NCBI RefSeq assembly: GCF_900116435.1
Contig: NZ_FPAZ01000007.1
Coordinates: 124,001-188,000, forward strand
DNA: 64,000 bases
DNA from: Pseudoalteromonas lipolytica
GTDB lineage: Bacteria > Pseudomonadota > Gammaproteobacteria > Enterobacterales > Alteromonadaceae
Direction of reading: 5' to 3'
The notes under the pieces are model-generated. The model saw only the letters and a list, made by a program, of their open reading frames with translations, was not told the origin of the DNA and ran no database searches. Both the position numbers and the translations under genes were made by a program. The first letter of the stretch is position 1. Every line of letters begins with the position of its first letter. Shown in pieces: positions 8,923 through 20,780 of the stretch.

Positions 8923-9522
8923 TTAAGCAACATCCGCTAAGGTTAAATCAAACCCGAGCTGCTGTAAGTGCGCTTGCCATTTATCAAGCTCTGCTTGGCG
9001 CGCTACCAGTTGAAACTGCTGCTGATCTTGGTTATCAATCGCGGTAATAAATACCTCACCGCTTTGTGCACCATAACAGCTGCGCATGTCAGATAAACGC
9101 AGGCCTGGTGTTAGCTTAAAGTTATCTACCAAGGCATCAAACGCTTGCTCACCACTTAAGGTTAACGCGCTTAAGTCGTTACGCATAACATAATCAATAT
9201 CGTAACGCAGTTGTTGCTCGTTTATTAGCGACTGTAGCTGCACGCTGGCGTCTTTGGCGAGTACAAAACGAAAAGCGGTCTCGTTAAAGTAATACAACGC
9301 ATAAGCGTAGCTGCTTGTTAGGTCATCGTCTAATGAGCTGCGTAAGCCTAAACCGCTGGCGGTTAGCTTATTAATATCAAGACCTAAAATAGTCGTTAAA
9401 AATGGGATTGCTTCAGTGCCACTAAAATCCATAATGGCAGTATCGCTATTTGCTTGTAGCACGTTGTTTGCTGGCGTATTAGCTTGGCTGTGACGAGCAA
9501 ACATTATTGGCGTAAAAGTCAT
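8923..9522 (-). CDS. Short GcvT/YgfZ-superfamily protein (folate-binding domain only)
   Basis: About 199 residues resembling only the N-terminal half of GcvT. The segments SDTAIMDFSGTEAIPFLTTI, YALYYFNETAFRFVLAKD and ALTLSGEQAFDALV correspond to GcvT positions around its DVSHM, FRLVVNS and IAVQGPNA segments. The GcvT motifs [10 protein letters not shown] and [10 protein letters not shown] are absent, as is the KGCYxGQE motif of YgfZ, and so is the C-terminal barrel. It is therefore unlikely to be an aminomethyltransferase; a folate-binding accessory or regulatory role is inference. The ATG at 9522 fits the AGG site better than the GTG at 9531. It lies upstream of gcvT, separated by a terminator, and is divergent from a LysR regulator. 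Confidence 0.75.
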   Translation of the reverse strand: MTFTPIMFARHSQANTPANNVLQANSDTAIMDFSGTEAIPFLTTILGLDINKLTASGLGLRSSLDDDLTSSYAYALYYFNETAFRFVLAKDASVQLQSLINEQQLRYDIDYVMRNDLSALTLSGEQAFDALVDNFKLTPGLRLSDMRSCYGAQSGEVFITAIDNQDQQQFQLVARQAELDKWQAHLQQLGFDLTLADVA

Positions 9523-9646
9523 ATGTGACACCTATCAATCTTTAATGCTTGAAGTATATTGCCCCGTGCTTGCAACAACAAATTGTAATTATTTATCAAT
9601 TGATAAATAATACTTATATATGCAGCCCTATAAATAGAATTTTTAA

Positions 9647-10492
9647 ATGAAGAATATTTCTACCGATAGTTTACGCACCCTCGTTGCGGTTGTTGAAGTA
9701 GGTGGCTTTGCCAAAGCTGGCGAGTTATTAGGGCTGTCGCAACCGGCGGTTAGTCTGCAAATAAAACGGCTTGAAGATATGCTTGGCCACAAGCTATTTA
9801 AAAAGCAAGGGCAACGCCAAGTACTCAATCAATACGGTGAGTTATTGCTGCCTTTGGCAAAACAAATGTTGCAACAAAACGATGCCATTTTGCAGCAGTT
9901 CACCAGCGAAAACGTAACCGGTAAAGTGCGCTTAGGTATTCCCAGCGAATTTGCTGCGCGTATCTTGCCTTCTATTATTGGCGACTTTGTGGCGCTCTAC
10001 CCTGATGTATCGCTAGAGGTTCGCTCGCGCTTAAGTAAACATTTATTGTCGGTATCGCGCCAAGATCAGTTTGATCTGGTGCTTGCTCTAAATGAAGAAC
10101 TCGAGTCGGCCAAGTTCCCTATTTTTATGCAAGATCAACTGGTGTGGGTAGGCGATTTAAACCTAGCACAAAACGATGTAGTTACCCTTGTTACCGCTCC
10201 CGAGGGCTGTATTTATCGTCGCCGCGCGATTGAGGCATTGCAGCACGCAGGGATTAAATACCGTATTGCGTACAGTAATGCCGATTTAACGGGCCTTACT
10301 GCGGCATTAAAAGAAGGGTTAGGTATTACTGTTTTAGCAAAAAGCACCGTACCGAATGAGCTAAACTATCAACTACACACCAAGGATCTGCCGGAGTTAG
10401 GCCAAATAGGAATTAGTTTAATTAAGCGGGCTGATGAACCGGGCAATGCGGTTGATAAACTTGCCGAGTTTATTGCGCTGCGTCTAACGTAA
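9647..10492 (+). CDS. LysR-family transcriptional regulator (LrhA-like)
   Basis: 281 residues. The N-terminal winged helix-turn-helix is typical (SLRTLVAVVEVGGFAKAGEL, then LGLSQPAVSLQIKRLEDMLG), followed by a substrate-binding domain. The segments GKVRLGIPSEFAARILP, YPDVSLEVRS and GLTAALKEGLGITVLA resemble the LrhA/PecT branch more than GcvA. It is divergent from the short GcvT-like gene (124-bp gap). LysR proteins often control the divergent neighbour, so that gene is the best candidate target. The effector is unknown. Confidence 0.9.
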   Translation: MKNISTDSLRTLVAVVEVGGFAKAGELLGLSQPAVSLQIKRLEDMLGHKLFKKQGQRQVLNQYGELLLPLAKQMLQQNDAILQQFTSENVTGKVRLGIPSEFAARILPSIIGDFVALYPDVSLEVRSRLSKHLLSVSRQDQFDLVLALNEELESAKFPIFMQDQLVWVGDLNLAQNDVVTLVTAPEGCIYRRRAIEALQHAGIKYRIAYSNADLTGLTAALKEGLGITVLAKSTVPNELNYQLHTKDLPELGQIGISLIKRADEPGNAVDKLAEFIALRLT

Positions 10493-10953
10493 GCGAGTGG
10501 CGATTAATTCATTAATTGAGTATTTCGATGAGTGTTGTTTTATTTCACCTTTAAAGTCTTTTTTCGGCATTAAAACGCCTTCTATGTTTCGTATTGAGCC
10601 GTTTCTCGCAAAATAAATTGCACGCCGACAGCTAATCCCCCCCTCTGCAATACCCTACTTGTGGGCACGGTTTCGCCGTGCAGGTTTAAACTTATAACCT
10701 GCAAGGGTTTAGCGTGTTATGCAGCAACACATATTACCTTTGCATCATACTCACCCAATTAGCACATCGTTAAGTATTACTTAACGAGGTCTCGCACACA
10801 AATAATACTACAATACTACTGTATTTATTATTTTCATTTTAATTCATGAACTTATGCTTTATATCAATTTTATTACAAATAGGATTGATTCGTATTACTT
10901 TACATGTTTAAATTGCGCCGGTTAAAAAAATCTAAACATACACAGGACGCACA
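10493..10953. other. Gene-free stretch with repeats, hairpins and receptor upstream region
   Basis: No coding sequence is seen in 461 bases. The left part holds diverged copies of the repeat modules found near 3848-4013 (10558-10586 and 10602-10629). In the middle are consecutive hairpins (GCACGG TTTC GCCGTGC; GCAGGTTT...AACCTGC; GTGTT...AACAC). A 21-bp palindrome lies at 10767-10787. The right part, AT-rich, should contain the promoter of the TonB-dependent receptor. A weak Fur-box-like sequence at 10878-10896 matches about 11 of 18 positions and is not convincing. Confidence 0.55.
10767..10787. promoter_or_regulatory. 21-bp palindrome upstream of TonB-dependent receptor
   Basis: TCGTTAAGTA and its exact reverse complement TACTTAACGA are separated by one T. 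A 10-bp perfect dyad with a 1-nt centre is typical of a dimeric repressor or activator operator. No T-run follows, so it is not a terminator. It lies about 165 bp before the receptor start; the binding protein is unknown. Confidence 0.5.
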
Positions 10954-13104
10954 ATGAAACCTACGTTTATTGTTTCAACTCTTTCTACTGCCATAGCGTT
11001 ATCACTTAGCGCTAATGCTTTTGCTAAAGATGTAACTAAAGAAGAAAAGAACTTCGAGCAAATTACTGTCATTGGCTCTGCATCTGCTATTAACGATATT
11101 CCGGGTTCTGCTACTTTCATCAGCGAGCAAGATCTTGAAAAGTTTGAATACACCGACATCTCACGTGTTTTAAGTGCGGTGCCCGGTGTATACGTTCAAG
11201 AAGAAGATGGCTATGGTCTACGCCCTAACATTGGTATGCGTGGTACAGGTACTGGCCGTAACGATAAAATCTCTGTAATGGAAGACGGCGTTCTTGTTGC
11301 TCCTGCTCCTTACTCTGCACCATCGGCTTACTACTTCCCTACTATGGGCCGCATGGAGTCTATCGAAGTACTTAAAGGTGCTGCATCGGTTAAATATGGT
11401 CCACGTACAACGGGCGGTGTTTTAAACTTAGTATCACGCAGCTTACCGACCGAAGGTTCTAAAGGTTTATTAAACGCTGAACTAGGTAGCGATGGTTTTT
11501 ACAAAGGCCACGCATACTTCGGTAAAAAGAAAAACAATGCAGCAGGCTTAGTTGAAGTATTCACTTACGGCGCAGATGGCTTTAAAGAATTACCGGTTGG
11601 TAGCGATAACTCTGGTTTTGAAAAGAACGACTTCTTATTAAAGTTTGGTTTTGATTTTGGTGATAACGAAGCTCACAGCCTTGAAATGAAAGTTAAATAC
11701 TCAGACGAGCGCTCTGATGAAACTTACATGGGCTTAACCGATGCAGACTACCAAGAAAACCCATATCGTCGTTATGCAGCCTCGCAAAATGATGAAATGA
11801 ACACACAACACAATGCATACCAAGTTAACTATGCATATCGCTTTGGTAAAGGTTACGAGTTACTTGCAACTGCTTACTTAAATGACTTCCACCGTAACTG
11901 GTATAAAGCGAGCAAAGTAAGCTCAAGCTACCTTGAACAGTACAGCGAATTTGAAGCAAACCCAACCAGCGAAGGTATCGAAGGGGTTGCTGTTAAAGCA
12001 AATAACCGTGACTACCAAGCGAAAGGTTTACAAACAGAGTTCCATATTCCTGCGGGTAACCACTACATTACAGTGGGTGCGCGTTACCACGAAGACGAAA
12101 TGGATCGCTTCCAATGGCAAGACAAGTACACGCTTAATCAAGACCTTTCAATGACGCTAACTGAAAAAGGCGTACCAGGTTCAGATAGCAACCGTGTAGA
12201 TAGCGCTGAAGCTACAACGCTATTCATTCAAGATGAGTGGTCATTAGACGCATTAGTAATTAGCGCGGGTCTGCGTTATGAAGATATCACGATTAAACGT
12301 GAAGAATGGGCAAAATCAGATCCAACACGTGCAAACGGTTTAACTAAAAATATCAGCAACGACACTGAAATTTTAGTGCCGTCACTGGGCGCAACATACA
12401 CTGTTAGCGATAGCTTAACGCTACTTGCCGGTATTCAAAAAGGGTATGCGCCAGCAGCACCAGGTAATGCGGATCAAGAAGAAGAAGAGAGTGTTAACAT
12501 TGAGCTTGGGGGTCGCTACGACTATGCAGGCTTTAATGGTGAAGTGATTTACTTTAACTCTGACTACACAAACATGCACGGTAACTGTACTGCTGCTGTA
12601 GGCTGTAACGACAATAACATTGGCGACCAGTACAACTACGGTGAAGTGTCGGTATCTGGTTTTGAAGTGAGCGCCGGTAAAGTGTTTGCAACAGATACAG
12701 CCTCATTCCCTGTGCGTTTAACGTATACCTACACAAACTCTGAGTTTGAAAATGACTTTGAATCAGATCTTTGGGGCAGCGTTAAAAGTGGTGATGCTAT
12801 GCCATATGTACCAGAAAACCAGCTAGCGCTTTCGTTTGGTGCCGAGTTCTCAAGCTTTGTGTTTGATACGCAAATGCGTTATGTGTCTGATGCACACGCA
12901 GACTTATCAACTTCAGGCCGTAACGCAATTGACAGCCGTGTAGTGTGGGATTTAGCCGCTAAATACCTTATCGACGACAAACAAAAAGTATACCTAACGG
13001 TCGACAACCTGTTTGACAAAACCTACGTCGCAAACCGTGCAAACGGAGGTATTCAACCTGGTAAGCCACGTACCCTTCAAGTAGGTTACAGCTACTCTTT
13101 TTAA
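10954..13104 (+). CDS. TonB-dependent outer-membrane receptor (FecA-like)
   Basis: Outer-membrane gated channel that imports a scarce ligand using TonB energy. 716 residues. A signal peptide (STAIALSLSANAFA) is followed by a TonB box-like segment (FEQITVIGSAS). The plug domain is at about residues 45-160 (VLSAVPGVYVQEEDGYGLRPNIGMRG, ESIEVLKGAASVKYGPRTTGGVLNLVSR), then a 22-strand barrel. It ends YLTVDNLFDKTYVANRANG and PGKPRTLQVGYSYSF with a terminal phenylalanine. The plug resembles Fe(III)-dicitrate receptors, so an iron chelate is the best guess; the ligand cannot be fixed from sequence. It is monocistronic, with a strong terminator. Confidence 0.93.
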   Translation: MKPTFIVSTLSTAIALSLSANAFAKDVTKEEKNFEQITVIGSASAINDIPGSATFISEQDLEKFEYTDISRVLSAVPGVYVQEEDGYGLRPNIGMRGTGTGRNDKISVMEDGVLVAPAPYSAPSAYYFPTMGRMESIEVLKGAASVKYGPRTTGGVLNLVSRSLPTEGSKGLLNAELGSDGFYKGHAYFGKKKNNAAGLVEVFTYGADGFKELPVGSDNSGFEKNDFLLKFGFDFGDNEAHSLEMKVKYSDERSDETYMGLTDADYQENPYRRYAASQNDEMNTQHNAYQVNYAYRFGKGYELLATAYLNDFHRNWYKASKVSSSYLEQYSEFEANPTSEGIEGVAVKANNRDYQAKGLQTEFHIPAGNHYITVGARYHEDEMDRFQWQDKYTLNQDLSMTLTEKGVPGSDSNRVDSAEATTLFIQDEWSLDALVISAGLRYEDITIKREEWAKSDPTRANGLTKNISNDTEILVPSLGATYTVSDSLTLLAGIQKGYAPAAPGNADQEEEESVNIELGGRYDYAGFNGEVIYFNSDYTNMHGNCTAAVGCNDNNIGDQYNYGEVSVSGFEVSAGKVFATDTASFPVRLTYTYTNSEFENDFESDLWGSVKSGDAMPYVPENQLALSFGAEFSSFVFDTQMRYVSDAHADLSTSGRNAIDSRVVWDLAAKYLIDDKQKVYLTVDNLFDKTYVANRANGGIQPGKPRTLQVGYSYSF

Positions 13105-13126
13105 TACCGAAGCGTATTAGTAAGAT

Positions 13127-13158
13127 AGCCGCGTGATGAAAGTCACGCGGCTTTTTAT
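13127..13158 (+). terminator. Terminator of the TonB-dependent receptor gene
   Basis: Perfect 10-bp stem AGCCGCGTGA / TCACGCGGCT with a 6-nt loop and a following T-run. Confidence 0.92.
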
Positions 13159-13190
13159 TTTGCTTTTTTCAAGCTTAACTTTTCACACAT

Positions 13191-13216
13191 AAAAAAACCT
13201 CCCGCAGGAGGTTTTT
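13191..13216 (-). terminator. Terminator of eno
   Basis: CCTCC / GGAGG with loop CGCA, flanked by long A- and T-runs that extend the stem. It lies just past the eno stop and may act in both directions. Confidence 0.88.
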
Positions 13217-13242
13217 ATCAGTCTAAATAAACGGTGTGTTTA

Positions 13243-14586
<1,344 letters not shown>

Positions 14587-14615
14587 TTAATTCGTTGGCT
14601 TTTTAAAACAAATAA

Positions 14616-14634
14616 GCCGTGCATATAGCACGGC
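14616..14634 (-). terminator. Hairpin in the pyrG-eno gap
   Basis: GCCGTGC / GCACGGC with a 5-nt loop just past the pyrG stop. On the minus strand the following sequence is only moderately T-rich, so this is probably a leaky terminator or processing hairpin. Confidence 0.55.
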
Positions 14635-14643
14635 CTATTTAAA

Positions 14644-16293
<1,650 letters not shown>

Positions 16294-16424
16294 TCAGGAA
16301 TTAAAAGGAATAATATAGAATCAAGACGGGGCGATATTATAGCAAAGGCACTGCTATCAATCCAGATAAAATTAGCAAATAAGTGCACAAAAAACGAGCG
16401 CGGCATTCCTGTCCCTATGCTGTG

Positions 16425-17225
16425 TCATTGTGGGTGCTTTTTAATGGCTTCCCACGCGCTGTCCATCTCTTCTAAACTGGCGGTCTCTAAACATTGCCCG
16501 CGCTCACTTAAATAAGCGGCCACTTTTTCAAAGCGTGCCATAAACTTAGCGTTAGCACTGCGTAATAGTTGCTCAGGGTCGCGCTTAATATGACGGGCCA
16601 CATTGACCGTTGCAAATAACAAATCGCCCAGCTCTTCTGCGCTGTGTTCTGAGTACGGATCATGTGCAAGCGCTTCTTTCACTTCCCCGACTTCTTCGGC
16701 CACTTTATCAAGTGCCCCCTGATAGCTTGGCCAATCGAAGCCAAGACTTGCCACCCGCTGCTGAATCTTTTTCGCCTTAGTAAGCCCCGGCATCGCATCG
16801 GGAATGTCTTGCCATAAACTCAGTTGCTGTGTGGGTGCTTTTTGCGCCCGCTCTTGTGCTTTTATTGCTTGCCACTGCTGTGATAATTCGGCCTCTGTGA
16901 GTGTTGTTTTTTCAGCGAACACATGAGGGTGCCTGCGCACTAGTTTTTCGTTTAATGTGCTGACAACGTCATTAAAATCAAATAGCCCCTGCTCTTTTGC
17001 AAGCTGCGCGTAAAACACAACTTGAAAGAGTAAGTCACCCAGTTCACTTTTAAGCTCACTCAGCTCGCCCTTTTCAATGCAGTCAGCAACTTCGTAAGCC
17101 TCTTCAATGGTATGAGGCACTATCGATTTAAAATTTTGTTTTAAATCCCACGGGCACCCAGTATCTGGGTCCCGTAGTTTTTCCATGATCGCTAATGAGT
17201 CATCAATACTGTGTTTATCTGTCAT
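16425..17225 (-). CDS. mazG: Nucleoside triphosphate pyrophosphohydrolase MazG
   Basis: Hydrolyses NTPs to NMP and pyrophosphate, and is linked in E. coli to lowering ppGpp. 266 residues with two tandem MazG folds: the first holds LRDPDTGCPWDLKQNF and EEAYEVADCIE...ELGDLLFQVVFYAQ, the second EEVGEVKEAL and EELGDLLFATVNVARH, each with the metal-binding ExxE...D pattern. Its ATG overlaps the relA stop by one base (TAATG), so the two are translationally coupled. No mazEF toxin-antitoxin pair is present between relA and mazG, unlike in E. coli. Confidence 0.97.
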   Translation of the reverse strand: MTDKHSIDDSLAIMEKLRDPDTGCPWDLKQNFKSIVPHTIEEAYEVADCIEKGELSELKSELGDLLFQVVFYAQLAKEQGLFDFNDVVSTLNEKLVRRHPHVFAEKTTLTEAELSQQWQAIKAQERAQKAPTQQLSLWQDIPDAMPGLTKAKKIQQRVASLGFDWPSYQGALDKVAEEVGEVKEALAHDPYSEHSAEELGDLLFATVNVARHIKRDPEQLLRSANAKFMARFEKVAAYLSERGQCLETASLEEMDSAWEAIKKHPQ

Positions 17226-19384
17226 TACGCATGCCCACGTTTTGCTTCATGGACCCCTTCAATTTGGTGAAGTTTAGATAACAAGCGGTTTGTGCTTGAT
17301 AAGTCGTGAACTTCTACCTGCATTGAGAAAAGAGCTAATTGCTTGTCTTCGACTGTGTTGACGTTCATGTTCAGCACATTTACTTTTTCATTGGCAAGTA
17401 CAGAGCTAATATCACGAATAAGCCCTGATCTATCCGTTGCCTCTACTTTAATGGTTAGCGTGTATGAGCCATTTACATCGTCTGACCAACTTACTGAGAT
17501 CACACGCTCTGGGTGCTTTTCTCGCAGTTTTTCAAATGAATCACAGTCTTCACGGTGAACGGCAATCCCCCGCCCTTGCGTGATATAACCAATAATTTCA
17601 TCGCCGGGAACAGGGCGACAACATTTAGCCACGTGGCTCAATAAACTGCCGACGCCATCAACTACAATGCCATTTTTATCACCGTTGACACTTTTTGGTT
17701 TTTTAAACCTGATTTGTGGCTCGTCGTCATCACGGTCGCTAATAAAGTTAAGCAACTGATTAAGACGCACATCACCTGCGCCAACAGCAACCATTAAATC
17801 TTCAAGACCCCGCAAGTTAAAGCGCTCTATCGCGGGGGTAAGATCTTTGGTTGTAAGATCGAGCTTGTGTAGTTCTGTTTCTAGAATTTCTTTACCGGCA
17901 CTTAAGTTTTTATCGCGGTCGAGCTGCTTAAACCAATGATGAATTTTCGAACGTGCTCGCGACGATTTAATATAGCCTAACGACGGATTTAACCAATCTC
18001 GGCTCGGGTTCGCTTGCTTTTGCGTTAAAATCTCAACCTGATCGCCCGTACTTAGTTGGTACGTAAAAGGCACAATTTTGCCAAATACTTTTGCGCCAAT
18101 ACACCGGTGCCCTACATTAGAGTGGATGTAGTAGGCAAAATCGAGCGGCGTCGCACCGAGTGGTAAATCAAAAATATCGCCTTTCGGGGTAAACACGTAA
18201 ACACGGTCTTCCACCACCTGATTTTTAAGCTCTTCGGCTAAGTCGCTGCCATCAACAACTTCTTCTTGCCATTGCAGTAACTTACGCAACCAGCTAATTT
18301 TTTGCTCATAACCTGAGCCACGCCCCGGTAATGCGCCTTCTTTGTACATCCAGTGAGCCGCGACACCGAGCTCGGCATCTTGGTGCATCTCGCTGGTACG
18401 AATTTGAATTTCGACAGTTTTACCTTCAGGACCAAACACCACGGTATGAATCGATTGATAACCATTTTGTTTTGGCGTTGCAATGTAGTCATCAAACTCT
18501 TTATTTAAATGACGCCAGTTTGTGTGAACAATCCCCAAGGCCGCGTAGCAATCTTGCAAACGCTCAACCACAATACGCATGGCACGAATATCAAATAATT
18601 GATCGAACTCGTAGTTCTTCTGCGCCATTTTTTTATAAATGCTGAAAATATGTTTCGGGCGACCATACACCTCGCCAGCAATACCCGCTTCTTGGAGGCG
18701 TGCTTTAACCAGTGCCACCATATTTTCCATGTAGGCTTCGCGGGCAAGCCGTTTATCGTCTAATTGCTTGGCAATATTTTTGTAGGTGTCTGGGTGCAAA
18801 TAACGAAAAGATAAGTCTTCTAGCTCCCACTTGAGCTGACCTATCCCTAAACGATTGGCGAGTGGCGCAAAAATATCGCGCGTTTCTTTTGCTGCTATTA
18901 CGCGCTCTTCTTCACTGCCATTTTTCACTTCGCGTAGGTAACACACTTGTTCAGCCAGTTTAATAACCACCGCACGCACATCTTCAACCATTGCCAAAAG
19001 CATACGGCGAATATTATCAATTTGAACGGTGCCTTTACCTTGATGTGCTAAGGTGCTGATGGTTGCCATTTGGCTCACACCAGTAAGCAGCAAGGCAACG
19101 TGGTTACCAAGCTTATCTGTTACTGTGTCGATAGAAATTTTTTCAGCTAAAAAATACGGCGTTAAAAAGGCGGTTGCCAATGAATCAGCATCTAAATTTA
19201 GCTCAGCTAAAATCTCCACCATTTCAATGGCCATATTCTGGCGTTTAACATCATCGCAATGCAGGCACAATTGATGCGCCTGTTCTAATAAGGTAGATTT
19301 ATCTTCTGTTAGCGCTAACAGCTCTATACGGCTGGTAAAATCACTCGGCTTAGTAAGCTGATGTGACTGTCTAGTGGCTACCAT
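17225..19384 (-). CDS. relA: GTP pyrophosphokinase RelA, (p)ppGpp synthetase I
   Basis: Ribosome-associated stringent-response enzyme that makes (p)ppGpp when uncharged tRNA enters the A site. 719 residues. The order is a degenerate HD region (about 30-200, lacking the catalytic His-Asp pair), a synthetase domain (YGRPKHIFSIYKKM, FDIRAMRIVV, YQSIHTVVFGPEGK, VEIQIRTSEMH), a TGS domain (RVYVFTPKGDIFDLPLGAT), a zinc-finger-like region (HVAKCCRPVPGDEIIGY) and a C-terminal ACT domain. The synthetase and GLGI motifs favour RelA over SpoT. Nine bases separate it from rlmD, so the genes are probably co-transcribed. Confidence 0.98.
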   Translation of the reverse strand: MVATRQSHQLTKPSDFTSRIELLALTEDKSTLLEQAHQLCLHCDDVKRQNMAIEMVEILAELNLDADSLATAFLTPYFLAEKISIDTVTDKLGNHVALLLTGVSQMATISTLAHQGKGTVQIDNIRRMLLAMVEDVRAVVIKLAEQVCYLREVKNGSEEERVIAAKETRDIFAPLANRLGIGQLKWELEDLSFRYLHPDTYKNIAKQLDDKRLAREAYMENMVALVKARLQEAGIAGEVYGRPKHIFSIYKKMAQKNYEFDQLFDIRAMRIVVERLQDCYAALGIVHTNWRHLNKEFDDYIATPKQNGYQSIHTVVFGPEGKTVEIQIRTSEMHQDAELGVAAHWMYKEGALPGRGSGYEQKISWLRKLLQWQEEVVDGSDLAEELKNQVVEDRVYVFTPKGDIFDLPLGATPLDFAYYIHSNVGHRCIGAKVFGKIVPFTYQLSTGDQVEILTQKQANPSRDWLNPSLGYIKSSRARSKIHHWFKQLDRDKNLSAGKEILETELHKLDLTTKDLTPAIERFNLRGLEDLMVAVGAGDVRLNQLLNFISDRDDDEPQIRFKKPKSVNGDKNGIVVDGVGSLLSHVAKCCRPVPGDEIIGYITQGRGIAVHREDCDSFEKLREKHPERVISVSWSDDVNGSYTLTIKVEATDRSGLIRDISSVLANEKVNVLNMNVNTVEDKQLALFSMQVEVHDLSSTNRLLSKLHQIEGVHEAKRGHA

Positions 19385-19392
19385 AGTGCGCT

Positions 19393-20718
19393 TTACCTCC
19401 TGTGAAATAACGCCATCGTTTCAATATGCCCTGTATGCGGGAACATATTCATAAGCCCAATTTTTTCAATGCTGAAGCCTGCTTGTAAAATAATTGCACT
19501 GTCACGGGCTAAAGTAACAGGATCACAAGAGACATATAAAATCGTTTTAAACTGAGTAAGTGGTAACTGCTCTAAAATAGCCATAGCGCCAGTTCGTGAC
19601 GGGTCAAGCACCAATACATCAATGTCTTTGCTGAACCACGCAGCTGATTGCATTGATTGAGTTAAATCAAAGCAATAAAAATCGGTATTCGATAATGAGT
19701 TAGTTTGCGCATTTTGTTTCGCTAATGCAACCGCAGAATCCACTCCTTCGACACCAATAACGTGTTTTGCATACTTTGCAATCAATAATGAAAAATTACC
19801 AATACCGCAAAATAAATCTAATACCTGTTCATGACCCTGTAAATCAAGCCACTCTTTTGCTTGATGTAACATGGCTTGATTAACATGCGGATTTACTTGC
19901 ACAAAGTTCTCTAAGCCAAACTCAAAGGTTAAGTCGTACTCTGGTATAGTGTAGTACGGCATTGGATGATGAGTGTGATCAATCTCACCGCTGTGTGATT
20001 GCCATACTAGGCACCATTGATACTCATCACAGGCTTTCTCAACAACCGTTTTAAGCGCATTGCTAATTGGTTTTGTATGGCGAATGACAACATAAGCGGC
20101 ATTGTCTGCCTCGCACAGTTGTAAGTGACTAATACAGCTTAGCCCTGCATGGTTATTTATCAGTTCATCAAAGACCGTAAATAACGCGCTAAATTTAGTT
20201 GAAAGCACGTCACAACGCTCAATACTCACGAGCTGCTTTGACCCTTGAGCACGATAACCTACGCGCATTTTTTTCGCGGCTTTATCATGCATTACGGCAA
20301 CACGTGCCGATCGTCTGTAATGACGCGCTTCACTAACAAGCGGCGCTTGCCAATTTAAATACTCTGCTTTGGCAAATTTACTGAATAGCTGGCTCACGGC
20401 TGCTTGCTTTTCAACTAATTGCTGCGATGCATCGAGGTGTTGTAACTGACAACCACCACATACTTGATAATGCTGACAAAAAGGCGTTACTCGATGCGCT
20501 GACGCGCGCAATACTTTTTTGCAATCAGCACTGGCAAAGCGTGCCTTATCGTCAATGAGCTGTGCTTTAACTTCCTCGCCGGGCAGCGCACCATTCACAA
20601 AGCACACTTTACTGCCTTGCTTTGCAACACCTCGTCCTTGGTGATCCATGGCCGAAACGGTGAGTGTGAGCATTTTTTGTGAGACGGATTTCTTTTTAGC
20701 TTTGAAAATCTGTGCCAT
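19393..20718 (-). CDS. rlmD: 23S rRNA (uracil-C5)-methyltransferase RlmD
   Basis: Methylates U1939 of 23S rRNA (E. coli numbering) using SAM and carries a 4Fe-4S cluster. 441 residues. An N-terminal TRAM domain (LTLTVSAMDHQGRGVAKQG) is followed by the cluster cysteines in CQHYQVCGGCQLQHL, with the fourth probably in DCKKVL upstream. The SAM-binding loop is VLDLFCGIGNFSLLIAKYA, the catalytic region VLVLDPSRTGA, and the nucleophile cysteine lies in LYVSCDPVTLARD. It is first in rlmD-relA-mazG and divergent from barA (62-bp gap), which matches gammaproteobacterial order. Confidence 0.97.
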   Translation of the reverse strand: MAQIFKAKKKSVSQKMLTLTVSAMDHQGRGVAKQGSKVCFVNGALPGEEVKAQLIDDKARFASADCKKVLRASAHRVTPFCQHYQVCGGCQLQHLDASQQLVEKQAAVSQLFSKFAKAEYLNWQAPLVSEARHYRRSARVAVMHDKAAKKMRVGYRAQGSKQLVSIERCDVLSTKFSALFTVFDELINNHAGLSCISHLQLCEADNAAYVVIRHTKPISNALKTVVEKACDEYQWCLVWQSHSGEIDHTHHPMPYYTIPEYDLTFEFGLENFVQVNPHVNQAMLHQAKEWLDLQGHEQVLDLFCGIGNFSLLIAKYAKHVIGVEGVDSAVALAKQNAQTNSLSNTDFYCFDLTQSMQSAAWFSKDIDVLVLDPSRTGAMAILEQLPLTQFKTILYVSCDPVTLARDSAIILQAGFSIEKIGLMNMFPHTGHIETMALFHRR

Positions 20719-20780
20719 CGGGCAACACCTTAATTATTGATAAAGCGGGAGTAAGTATATACTCTTAAACTACGATAATA

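Noticed and set aside
10878..10896. Fur box before the TonB-dependent receptor
   Set aside because: Only about 11 of 18 positions match and the AT content makes chance matches likely; I do not count it as a feature.
17225..17225. mazEF toxin-antitoxin pair between relA and mazG
   Set aside because: relA and mazG overlap by one base; there is no room for the pair seen in E. coli.
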